A stretch of DNA of 64,000 bases from Gloeopeniophorella convolvens (Eukaryota; Basidiomycota; Agaricomycetes; Russulales): the NCBI GenBank assembly GCA_022496205.1, contig WTXD01000020.1, positions 372,001 to 436,000 of the forward strand. The letters are read 5' to 3'. Position 1 is the stretch's first letter. Every line of letters starts with the position of its first letter. The position numbers were made by a program, and so were the translations under genes. The notes beneath the pieces were generated by a model that did no database searches, was not told the DNA's origin, and worked only from the letters and a program-made list of their open reading frames with translations. This document shows positions 32,213 to 43,629 of this stretch, piece after piece.

Positions 32213-33828
32213 ATGTTCGTCTCCGTCTCCGCAGAGCGCCTCTCCGCCGCGTGGCGCCACACCCCGACAAAATGGTACCCGCTGCCATGGTTCGTCGGCG
32301 CACTCGTCCTCCTCGTCCTCCAGCAGTACCGTCGTGCCCGCAGGGACCGCGAGGTCCTCGTTGACGAGGACGGCCACGAGGTCATCCGCCTCAAGGGCCC
32401 GTGGCAGGTGCGTCGTGCCCCCGTCGTCGCACAGGCGCCCGCCAGCTCACACACCCACCCCCGCAGGTCCACGTCCTCGGTGCCCTCCCGCTGCGCAACC
32501 TCTCGCGCCTCTGGGGCTACCTCAACTCGCTCGAGCTCCCCGTCTGGTTCCGCCCGCTCGGCTTCCGCGCCTACGCCGCCCTCTTCGGCTGCGACCTCTC
32601 CGAGATCGAGCCCGCCGACCTCCGCGCGTACCCCTCGCTCGGCGCCTTCTTCTACCGCGCCCTCGCGCCCGGCGCGCGTCCCGTCGCCCCCGCCGCGCTC
32701 GTCTCCCCCGCCGACGGCACGCTGCTCCACTGCGGCGCCGTGCAGGGCGCGCGCGTCGAGCAGGTCAAAGGGCTCACCTACTCGCTCGACGCGCTGCTCG
32801 GCGTCGAGCGCGCCGCGGCGCCCCCCGCGCGCGTGCACGTCGCCTTCCCGCAGCGCGACATGGCCCTCGTCGACGACCGCGAGTTCGCGAACGTCAACGG
32901 CATCGAGTACAGCCTCGCGCAGCTGCTCGGCACGTCCACGCCGTCCACGCCCGTCGAGGGCGCGCCCGACGCCGCGCCTGACTTCCCGACGGACCGCGCG
33001 GCGTACGAGCGCCCGCCCGCGCCGCCCGTCCCGCACAAGTACGGCGCGCGCATCGACGCGAGCGTCGTCGAGCCGGACAAGCCGGCGCAGGAGACCGCCG
33101 CCGAGCACGCGAGCGTCGCGGCGGCGCTCGGCCCGCGCAGCAGCGCCGCGCCGCACGCGTCGGCCGCGCGCGTGCGCCCGGGCAACGCGCTCTTTTTCGC
33201 GGTCATATACCTCGCGCCGGGCGACTATCACCGCTTCCACAGCCCCACGGCGTGGGTCGTCGAGAAGCGGCGGCACTTTCAGGGTGCGTGCGCATCTCAC
33301 GCGTGTGGGTCCGCGAGCTGATGGTTGCGGTGGCAGGCGAGCTGTTCTCGGTGTCGCCGTGGGTCGCGAAGCGCGCGGAGAACCTGTTTGTGCTCAACGA
33401 GCGCGTCGCGCTGCTCGGGAGGTGGCGCCACGGGTTCTTTGGCATGGTGCCGGTGGGCGCGACGAACGTCGGGAGCATCAAAATCAACTTTGACCAGGTG
33501 CGTGCGCGCCCCGCGTCCCCCGCTTACCTCTTCCGCGTCGCTCGCAAGCACGCTCGCTGACGCTCGCTCGCCGCAGGCCCTCCGCACGAACGTCCGCGGG
33601 CGCCCGCCACCACCAGGCACGTACACCGAGGCGGTCTACTCGGCCGCGTCGCCCGTGCTGCACGGGCAGCCGCTGCGCCCCGCGCAGGAGATGGGCGGGT
33701 TCTGCCTGGGGAGCACGATCGTGCTCGTGTTCGAGGCGCCGCCCGCGTTTGCGTTTGATGTGCGCGCGGGGGAGAAGGTGCGCGTCGGGCAGGCGCTCGG
33801 GGACGTGCCGAAGGAGAAGGGGGAGTAG
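32213..33828 (+). CDS. PSD1: Phosphatidylserine decarboxylase, mitochondrial (Psd1) type
   Basis: Exons 32213-32407, 32467-33283, 33337-33497 and 33577-33828, all in phase. The protein begins with a short positively charged leader and one membrane segment ([14 protein letters not shown]). Family motifs follow: [58 protein letters not shown] and the self-cleavage motif LGST ([14 protein letters not shown] near 33710). Cleavage at that serine makes the pyruvoyl group. The enzyme converts phosphatidylserine to phosphatidylethanolamine at the mitochondrial inner membrane. A family-unusual Ala/Pro-rich insertion of about 90 residues lies before [19 protein letters not shown] content is very high, which creates long antisense frames. 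Confidence 0.93.
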
Positions 33829-34964
33829 GTGTTAAGGGGTAGCATTTAGATATGGGGTTTGCTGTTTAATGCGTTGTGTGGCTGCGATTCAACTCGTTGG
33901 TTGGTGTGGTGTGCGTGGGGGGTAGGTGCGGTGGGAGGTCGCGGCGGCGGCGTCTGCCAAGTTCAAGTTGTCCGCGTCCAGGGACTGCATCAGGATGGAG
34001 TACAACAGGCGACAGCTAGAGCGGGCCGATAAATGTTTGAATGAACTGGAGTATGTAAGAGCGTGCCCATGCTTCTATCTCCTTGCTTACTGCCGAAGCC
34101 GAAGGACACTTATAACCAGTGTTGCGCCAGTGTGCACAATGTACACGGAGATCTTTCTTGTACTTTTCCATGGGAACACACATAATGAAGAATATTATTA
34201 CATCGAATGCAGCGAATACAATACATTTGTTTATGCATGTAAGCAGCGGTGGAGTCATTGACCGTCGCAGTTTGGGTTTTGTGGATACGGGGGCTCAACC
34301 TAAGCTCAGAATGACACTGAAATGGCAGAATGCATGGCTAAGGTCATGGTACTATGGAACATCCTTAAATGAGATCATGCTCTAAATCTTGGGGAGATTG
34401 GAGAGCAGAAAAGTGCTAACCAAAGGGGAAAGGGAGGAGATCAGAGACGACAGATTCGGAGGTGAGGATCCGGGAAGTCGAGCCGGTCGGATGCTCGGAG
34501 TGGGACGTGGCTTGGTAAGATCTTCAATTTGTACCTTTTGTGGCCGAGGTCAAAGCATGAATCGAGGAGGGCGCGATAGAAATGGTCTAAGGGGCCTGCT
34601 TACCTTTGGTCGAAAGGTGGGTCCAGAAGGCGGCGGATGCAGTCATTCGGCTTGAGCCTGGGCGGAGGACGCCGAATGCATTCGCATACAACCACAACCC
34701 ATTGGAACAGTTGCTCAGCCACCGTCTCTAGTGCCTCGTCATGGTTCTCAAGGACGTCCTGAGGGAGGTGTTCCCGGAGATAGGTATGGGTGCCATCGAT
34801 CTGAGCAGCTAGCTGAGTCGTTCGTCACAGGACGTTGAAACACAGCCCTGGAAAAGAGCTGCTCGATTCCTTGACAAGGACGCGAGGTGATCAAGGAACG
34901 AAAGTCGGGCGGGAGTCAACCTATATTGTCGGCAAGGAATGCGGCCAGCCCATGCGCATCCTCG
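33829..34964. other. Intergenic, no gene recognised
   Basis: AT-richer than its neighbours. Short frames are present on both strands but none has a motif or consistent splicing. Confidence 0.4.
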
Positions 34965-35222
34965 CTCGTACCAAAGATATGGTGATGAAGGCCAAAGAAA
35001 CCGTAAAGTGCCCCCAAGCAAGCCTTTAGAGAAGCCACATGGACAGGAGTACCAGGCCAGGGACGATGAAGATGCCGCTAGCTGCGCTGGTGGCTGTGTT
35101 TTGCGAAGCAGGACAAGGGTGGATACTTTGTGAGGGTTGCGGCTTGACCCGGAGACAACGATTGGTGAGACTCACGAGCGCCTTTGACCGCCGCCAGTGG
35201 AAAACCGCATTTAATACGAACC

Positions 35223-35260
<38 letters not shown>

Positions 35261-36020
35261 GAGAGCGGTAGGGAGCCACAATAAGCGCGCTTGCGGTGGA
35301 AGGCCTGAAACGAGAGACCGTACTTGGATTCACTGTTAGGCTGCCACTCTGCGCGATCCAGAACGCGACGACGGAGAACATAGCGCGACGTTCGTATAGT
35401 TGTAGTACTGATATTGGCTGCGTGCAGTGGCGTACCTGAGCACAAGCAGCGCCTGCAGGCGGCGGTATCAGCGATCAGCACAAACAAGAGGGCCGTGTAG
35501 CGGGACGACGCACGATACTGCCCATGAGCCCGCCTGCTAGAAACGCGGACCCGACGAAGAAGATGAGTCGCGCGCGCAGCCAAAGCCCGCATCCCCGTGC
35601 ACGCCGTCCTTGCAGATCAGGATGTTGAGTAGAATATCGATGGCGCGCACAGCGGCGGCACCCAGTCGGTGAAGCTGACGTGCACGAACACGGAAACAGG
35701 GTGGTCCAGCTCCTTCTATGGCGGGTAGGCGTGCACGGAAGGGATTGTGGCGAAGAGGAGGATCAAAGACCGAGCGAGAACTGTGTGAGCAGGATGAGTG
35801 GGATTAGGTGGGGAAGTGGGAGGGGAGCGTACTACGAGGTCGCCAGCGAGGTGGACACCTGCTGCCATGTGGCGGTGCCTGTCCAGAGTGACGTTGTTGA
35901 AGGACGGAAATGAGCTCGTCGTCGTCGTTATTGTCGTAGCTGTCGCTCTGTGGAACAGCGTGGTCGACGCGAGGCGGCGAGGAGCAGCATTCCCCAGGGC
36001 AACTCCCGGGGGGAGTTGCC
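34965..36020 (-). pseudogene. Broken copy of the membrane-protein gene at 20459-21570
   Basis: Read on the minus strand from about 36020, segments match the other copy: the DDDD acidic stretch (DNNDDDE), TDWVPPLCA, the RLIFFVGSAFLAGGLMGSI segment, ALLVLRYA, VVAFWIAQSG and GIFIVPGLVLLSMWLL. There are in-frame stops where the other copy has sense codons, for example TAG after the ACCCGCCA match near 35720 and TAA right after MWLL near 35027. A (GA)n microsatellite at 35227-35258 has expanded inside an intron or exon. It lies downstream of NLR-C, as the other copy lies downstream of NLR-A. Confidence 0.55.
35227..35258. repeat. (AG)n microsatellite
   Basis: About 15-16 uninterrupted AG units within the membrane-protein pseudogene. 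Confidence 0.95.
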
Positions 36021-36021
36021 C
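35997..36021. repeat. Perfect 11-bp inverted repeat with 3-bp loop
   Basis: GGGCAACTCCC, GGG, GGGAGTTGCCC. A strong GC-rich hairpin at the 5' border of the membrane-protein pseudogene; the homologous position of the other copy lacks it. Confidence 0.8.
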
Positions 36022-36335
36022 CGGATGACTTACATAACGTACTAACAGATTGATCGGTTGTTATCAATCTGGGTGCAGTCTGGAGACTTATATCATGCGC
36101 ACCGGGGGTGTGCGCGCCAGTTCCCGCACGATTGGATGAGTGCTTCTTAGAGTGCTTTCCATAGAATCATCGATCTACAAGGTCGACTTACACACTTGAA
36201 GGTACCAGAGCCTAGATTTACTGAAGACCTGCAAGTACGTAGTTATTTGTGATCTGCATGAATCCACAACATAAGTGAAGGTATTGTACAACGCGACACA
36301 GTATAAACGAAGGCACGTATCAACGATGCAATGCA

Positions 36336-39300
36336 CTAGTCGGAGTTGTAACACGTCGCCCAAGCTGATCCATAAACAAAAAAACTACTATCCAAGACGG
36401 TCTCATGCTTTGCTCTAACCCACAAATTATTCGGCCGGGGAAGTCCAACCCGGTGGGGTTCAGGGATCCAGACTACGAGCTCATCATTAGAGCCTCGAAT
36501 CCACCCATCATCATCTATCGCGAACCCTTTATCTGTCCGAAAGTCTACGGGGACTGGGGCACCGTGGCTGCGATAGTTGGCACGGGAATTGTCCAAACGC
36601 GCGGCACCTGTCACGGATGAGTTGCTTGATGGTATGGTCCACAACCGAACTGAGGTGTCGAGGGAGCCCGAGACGATGCATTGGCCATCGGGGGAGTAGG
36701 AGACAGACATGACCCTGCCCGCATGTCCCAGGAATGAGCCAGGGGATGCGCGTCCTGTTCTGGCGTCCAAGATGCGAATCGCACCATCTGCCCAGCCCGA
36801 GACGATATGGTGGCTGTCCGGAGAGAATGACACGGATATGGGAAAATGTAGGTTGACATCTCTGAAAGGGTTCGTAGCTGGTTGTCCTGATGTGACATTC
36901 CAGATGCGGATCGATAGATCGCGCGAGGCTGAGGCGATGTATCGGCCATCAGGAGAGAGCGTGACGGAGTAAATCCAATGCGTGTGTCCTGTGAATGCTC
37001 CTGCGACTGCCTGTCCTGTCGCGGCGTCCCAGACCCGAACAGTATGATCATCCGAGCCAAAGGCGATATATTGACCATTCGGCGAGAACGCGATGGACCG
37101 GATCCTATCTGTGTGAGATGTGAATGGGATCGTCATTGCCTCACCCGTCGCGGCATCCCAGATACGGATTGTCTTGTCATAGGAGCCCGAAGCGACCCGC
37201 TGGCCATCGGGGGAGAACGCGACAGACATGACCGTGTCTCGATGTCCTTCGAGTGGTCCGACAACTACTTGACCCGTCGTGACGTCCCAGAGGCGGACTG
37301 TCTGATCGCCCGAACCAGAAGCAACGCGTCGGCTACCCGGAGAGAAAATGACAGAGTGGACCTCATCTGTATGCCCTATGAGGGGCTCTCCCACTGCCCG
37401 ACCCGTCGCGGCATCCCAGATACGAATCATGTGGTCCGCCGAGCCCGAGGCAACAAGTCGGCCATCCGGTGAGAACGCGACTGACCAAATGGTGTCTGTG
37501 TGCCCCCCAAGTGGTCCCAAACTCGTCTCTGCCTCGGCAGCGCCAATAGCATCGACCATGTGGCCCTCCGAACCCGAGGTGGCGCGCTGGCTATCCTGCA
37601 GAAGCGAGACGTTGAGATCCTGCTCCACAGGTCCCTGTATCACATGATTGGCTAGCCGTGCCGCAAACACGTCCCAGATGCGTACTGTCTTGTCTTCAGA
37701 ACCTGATACGACGCGTCGACCGTCCGGTGAGAGTCCAATGGACCTGACATAACTCCCATGGCCAGTGAGTGGTTCCCCAACCGGCAATCTGGTCGTGACA
37801 TTCCAGACGCGGATTGTTGAATCAGCTGAACATGAGATAATATATTGGCTGTCTTGGGAGACGACGATAGAGTTGACGATCCTGGTATGTCCCTCGAGTG
37901 GTGCTGCGACCGAGCTTCCTGTCGTTGCATCCCAGATGCGGATGGTGCGGTCCTCTGAGCCAGAGACGATGTATTGGCCATGTGGGGAGAACGTGACGGA
38001 GTTGACAGAGTTGGTGTGCCCCTCGAGAGGCCCCGCAACCGGTTCTCCTGTTGCCACACCCCATACACGGATGGTCTTGTCATCTGAGCCCGAGATGATG
38101 TTGAGACCATCCGGAGAGAACGCGACGGACTTGACGGGGCCTCTGTGTCCCGCGAATGGCTTCATGACCATCGTCCCTGTGAAGCTATCCCAGACACGGA
38201 TTGTTCGGTCGTCTGAGCCCGACGCGATGTATCGGCCATCCGGCGAAAGCGCGACAGTGTTGACCCGACCGGTGTGCTCCGTGAGTAGCTCTGAGACTGT
38301 TTCCCCTGTCGCGGCATCCCACACCCGGATCGCACCCTGAGCCGACCCGGAGACAAGTTGTCGGCTGTCTGGGGAGAACACGACAGATACGACCCAGCTC
38401 TCATGCCTGGTGGATGGTCCTCGTATCTCCTGACCGGTTGAGGAACTAAAGATGTGGACCGTACCATCCACCAAGCCCGAAGCGACGCGTGTGCCGTCCG
38501 GAGAGAATGCGACGGAAAGGCACATTGCGCCAACGCCAATGACTGTCTCCTGCGCTGGCCAATGAGAGAGCCTCCCTCGTTCCAGCCTCATCGTGTTTGG
38601 GAACATCTTTCCATAACGCTTGAGTACGAGGGATGACGCTGGGGAGAATGGGAGCGCAGACAGGTAGATGTGCGGGGCGCTCTGGGCCATGGGCATGGAG
38701 AAATATCGTACGAACGCGGATGCGTCGTCGACGAATGCCAAGAGTGTGCGAACTTCCACACCGTGGTTCTGTCAGAAGTGCTCCTTGTGAGAACAGGCGC
38801 AAGTTAAAAGAAATCCCAGCCTCTAGGCACTTACGCTCTGCTCCTTGCGTAGCCATTCTTTCAATGTCGACAACGCTTGCAGAGCAAGATCGATACGGCC
38901 AAGGAGGCTGAGAGCTTCAAGCCAGAATGGGAACTTCGCCAGTAAGAGTGCCTGGAGTTTCTTGACGAAATCAATATGGAACGGCACGTGTCGCAAGTGG
39001 TTGTCCCAGAAGCGACTGGCGTAGGATAGGGAGTGAGAGATGTGGCGGGATACGAGGGAGTGGATGTCGGGAACATCCAGGTTTTTTTGACACGATGACA
39101 CAAGCTTGCACATGTTGAAGTGGACTTCGTCAATCAGGAGACCGAGGCAACAGTACGCCATTTGTCGATGCGAATTTGCGGGGTCCACCCAAAACTTTCC
39201 GGCCCTGTCCTTCGTAGTGAGAAAGTCGCGGAATGATGTGTGAAGTGGGGTTATTGGCTTGTCTGCGTCGGCAGAGGCGACATTGCTCAAAAGCGATCCG

Positions 39301-42240
39301 AGGTCGCTGATGATAGTCAAGACGGAGTCACCACTGTCGGTGTCGTGGTTATCCAGGTGGCGGCGAAGGGCAGTCAACGATTGGCTCGAAAGCGGCTCGA
39401 ATGCAACCAGGAGCTGACCCATCACAGACTGGTACCTGCGCTTGACGACCGGGTCGCTCAAGTCGAAGCATGACTCGAGAATATTGAGGTACAATTCGTC
39501 CAGAGGATCCACCCGCTGGGGACGTCCTGGTGTTGAATCCAGTATCCGGGCCACGCGCTCGTCCTCCGTGAGTCCGCGCCGACGGGTGTTGACATATCCA
39601 CAAGCCGCGGCGGCCCACTGGAATAGCCCCTCCGCCTTCTTCGCAAATTTCTCACCGTGTTTACGATAGAGATCAGCGGATAGATTATGTTTGAGGTACG
39701 CGTGGATGTCCTTCTCAGAGGAAGAAGACAGCTCTGGGTCGTCCATCGTGATGGCGCTGACCGATTCGAGGCCATGGAAGGCAAGCTTGATATCATACTC
39801 AGGTCTGGAGGTTATCAGGATGCGGAAGTTGGAGGGAAGTTCATGGATGTGATTCGCGAGGAAGGTGTGTAGCCCATGCGGGCCGGTCGTGTCCTGAGCT
39901 TCATCTAGGGCGTCGATGACGAGAAAAACAGGTCCGACGAGGGCCGTATCGGCAAGAGGTATCAACAATAGAGATTCAAATATGATGGTAAGGTCTTTTG
40001 TGCCTTTCGTAGCGACGGTGTCATACTGGATGGCCTTCGCTAAAGAAGAACGGAATGCGGGATAACGGTCGGAGAGGTCGCGCGCGAGGCCGGTAAAAAG
40101 GAAACGAGGTTCCCGACTGGATTGATCGCCACGCAAAAACATGAAGGATGACGCGAGAAGACGCATTCCACGGAAGCGGCGTGCAACTTCATGTGCGATG
40201 GACGACTTGCCCGTCCCGGCTTGCCCAAATAGTACGAGCCCGCGCATCGACTCGGGATTGATCACCCAGTCGGTGATGTAGTCTAAAAACGCGGACCGAG
40301 TGCCTTTAAGGCAACCCCTATCGCTGCGGAAAGATGTACCTGACGGATATGGGATTTGCTCGATTTTCGTAGACATGCCTATACGAAGATCGTCAGTTAT
40401 ACATGAACCCTGTGGGCGTATTGAAGACATACTTGCGTCGGCAACCTTATCCAATACATCCATCAGCTTGTCATCAAGCCGACCGGCCACGCGATCGATT
40501 TGGGCCGAGACACCTCCCACAGAGTCCAAGATCTGGAACGTCGTCTTCTCGATGGTCACCGTGGCATGCCTCAAGAATCCATCCCGCATTGCCAGGAGCT
40601 TGGAGCAGTATCCTTCGACGCGAGTGTCAACCTCATGTCCTGTATTCTTCAACAACCGCTTCCCTGAGAATCGCGATTTTGCATCAGATCAAACACATAG
40701 ATACTGCATCCTTCATCTAGAACGTACAGAATTGTGTATCCTTTGCGTACGTCTGGATGAACTCGCCACAGGCGCAGGCATGGGTCAACATGGCCATCAG
40801 GATGTTTCTCTGTGCCGAATCCTGGATGTTGCTCTCGAACACGCTGACGTCACGTACAAGATCCAAAGCGTCATGCATTGCGAGCACCAACGTTTTCACA
40901 TTTTCATCGCGCTCGACTTGGGCGAAGATCGTCTGTGCAAACAAGCTTATGAGTCTCTGATATGGTCTCTTGGATCACAAAGCCAAGGCGACGCACCTTG
41001 GGAATCAACGAGAGGAAGCCCCATGCGATCTTGGCGTATGGATGAATCTAGGATACAGTCGTAAGACGACGGCACGCATAGGATCGAAGAGATATACAAA
41101 CTTCAGCAATCTCGTCCGTACAATCAACAACCCATTTCATCCTCGTAAGGACGATGCTCCACGTGTCGTACATGTTTTCAGTCTGATCTAGGGTACCCGA
41201 GCCCTGTTCCGCGAGATTCGCTATGCTGGCAGCCGGCGCCGAGGGTGCGGCAAGTTTTCCAGCTGCTTTATCAACGGCGGGCAAGCTGACTCGATCCAAC
41301 ATCTCCGCAAAGGAAGGAACCTCAGGAGCTGTCTCGGCTGCAGACGGAGTAGACGAAGGGCTGAGGGCCAGACCATCGTCTGCCTTTCTGGGGAAAGGGG
41401 ATGGTCCTGAGGCACTGGAGGCGACGGCTGCCTCGGAAGGGCGCTCTACGTGATAGATCGTGATCTCCAGGCGGAGGATAACCAGCTGCGACGGTTTGGT
41501 AGAATGGATGGGAGTAATATGAAAGTCTACGCAAGGTCACTCAGCGACTGGGGACGGGAGGGATATGCAATGATCGCACGACGTACCGCGCGGAGCTGAA
41601 TCACGAATCAGCTCAGGATAGGGGAGTTCAAGCACTCCCACGAGCACATCGTCATGACTATCTCGTTTTGCGAACAGTCGTAGGGTGAGTTGCGAGGACG
41701 GGTCTATTGTACTGCAGGAAAGCATCAAGTCCGTGACGACCAAAAGCCGGAAGCAGGAAGAGGAAAAAACGCACAGACTATTGAACGACTCATCCCATCT
41801 TGCCAACTGCCTCTCCCTCTTGATAGCCTTGGCCGTCTTGGTGGTGACCCCGTCTGTTACAGTCACATAGAAGCGCCGATGCTTAAACCTATCAAGGAAC
41901 CTCGTGACGGGAAGACCGTCGGCGTGAATGACTGGACAGGTAGATGCGCTCGGTGTTCTCGAAAGCGGAGAGGCGAGGTAGGGCGCTCACTGGTCAGCCG
42001 AAGGTGGGAACGACGGGGTCGGGTTTCAGGCGGGTCGCCAGTCTGGGAACTGAAAGCATGTCATTCGGTCACGCACTCATACAGGAATGGGCTCTGCGCA
42101 CGCTGATCCTAGGGTTTGGGAAACGGCCCGTTGTCCTGGGCTAATGGGAAGGTGCGTGTGACACGCAAACTATGAGTGGAAACACCGCAGCAGACTACGA
42201 GTTCTGCTCACGGAACTAACGGAAGCTGATCACTCGCCAT
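36336..42240 (-). CDS. NLR-C: complete C2-like/helical/NACHT/WD40 STAND receptor
   Basis: Start ATG 42240 (MASDQLPLVP). About nine short introns keep phase throughout, giving about 1750 residues. Order: C2-like domain (SHLRLT, IIHADGLPV, FYVTVTDG, LTLRLFAKRDSHDDVLVG); Ser/Pro linker; helical domain (DTWSIVLTRMKWVVDCTDEIAE, IHPYAKIAWGFLSLIPK, TIFAQVERDENVKTL); NACHT with Walker A GQAGTGKSS near 40215 and Walker B VFLVIDALDEAQD near 39900; then helical repeats. After the intron at 38769-38834 come 14 WD40 repeats (two seven-bladed propellers with a linker after blade 7) and the C-terminal module (DDDGWIRG, WIPEPHRVGLPRPN, ETVLDS). Fungal NACHT-WD40 proteins act as non-self or self-incompatibility receptors; this role is inferred. 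No break is visible in any exon. It is convergent with NLR-B. Confidence 0.9.
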
Positions 42241-43629
42241 GAAGAAATGTAGACGACGCGAGGGTAGTTGTTACTGACGAGGGCCGCAGAGTTGAGGAAT
42301 GCCCCGGGATACCAACCAGGTAGTCACAGGCGCTGCAGCGTGTTGACAACGGCGATAGACAACCGATAGACTGGCTTTACACGGTGTGTGAGAGAGCATA
42401 GCTTGTTACGGAGGGTCTGTGAAGCGCCAAAAGCGCCTGCGAACGGTGATGATTGCTCCTTGCCGGAGGTCTGCGTGCGCCAGCCGCGGTCACCAACTCG
42501 AGGCTACATATCGCTGCTTGCCAAAGCTTGTCGGCACCCACGATTGCTGATGACAAGTGTTGAACAGAGGTCACCGGCGCGTGGTTGTTGATGACGCAGA
42601 TACACGGCGAAGGGAATCGCAAGGTCGCGGTCGTCGATTATGTATCGATATCGATATAAATGAGTTCGCGGCTCATATTGGAATCGAACTCAGAGCCTCC
42701 AATCATCCGCATCCGCGCAAGATACCTCCGTCCATCACGATTTGCAGCCCCGCGGCAATCCAAGCTCAAGCAAAGCTCAAGCTCAAATTTAATTCAAGTC
42801 CTTCTCTCACCACCGTCACGACTCACGGCCCCCACTACGCGGCTCTGTGCAGTAAGTAGCGCTTCCCAGAAACACGATGAGGACTTCACGCACAATCACA
42901 GACACCGGGTAGCGACGAAGTCGGAGCAGCACTATCTACCGCTCCGAGCTTCGCAGGCCGCTCACCGGGGCAGGGGACTCACGCAAACTTACACGCAAGT
43001 GCTCAGGGGCACGCGCGGGAACGGACAGCGGAGATCGCCCGCTATAATTGGGTTCAGGCCAACGACAGAGGGCTGCAGTGCATCATCACCTGCGGCCATT
43101 GAGCATGTACTAGTATATGGTGCGAGTTATCCGGACATCCTCTGACCGACATAGCCTGATGTGTACCATGCCCTTTCTATATCCAGCTACACACTTCTGA
43201 TATTCTCTCGACGCACTTGCCGCTCTGTGGAATGTACTCTAGACGCGGCTCTTCCAACACGGAACCATCATTCCCTATCATCGTCTCATCCGCTCTACCC
43301 TCAGCCCTACATGAGCGAAGTCATGGAGCTCATGGGCTTACAGAGCTCGGCATCTACCTCACGGCTACTCTTCTAGAGCTATGCCTCTGAATCTTAAAGC
43401 TTGAAAACTCTCGCAGCCGGTGTCCAGCCTCACTGATTTCTCATCTCCAGAACGAACATGACGACCGCTCTCATGGACGATGCAAAAGATGTCATGTCAT
43501 TAGAGATAATCCAGACAATACATATTGTTGTCAATGTCAGAGTGTGCAGGCAGGAAGGAGAAAGTATAAAAGGAGGACAGACGTGGAGAAATCAATGCGT
43601 GCGGAGCGTGAAACCCGAGAGCCGAAGCT
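42241..43629. other. Upstream region of NLR-C, no other gene recognised
   Basis: 42300-42480 is similar to 22500-22790 upstream of NLR-B. A GATATCGATATAAATG motif lies near 42650. Beyond that nothing with consistent coding signal was found. Confidence 0.4.

Noticed and set aside
31921..33300. A 459-codon minus-strand frame opposite PSD.
   Set aside because: Arg/Ala/Val-rich composition typical of the antisense of very GC-rich coding DNA; the plus strand is clearly PSD.
41521..41560. Apparent frameshift or stop in the C2-like region of NLR-C relative to NLR-B.
   Set aside because: Using the acceptor TAG just before ACTTTCA in both copies keeps the frame; the length difference is within the intron.
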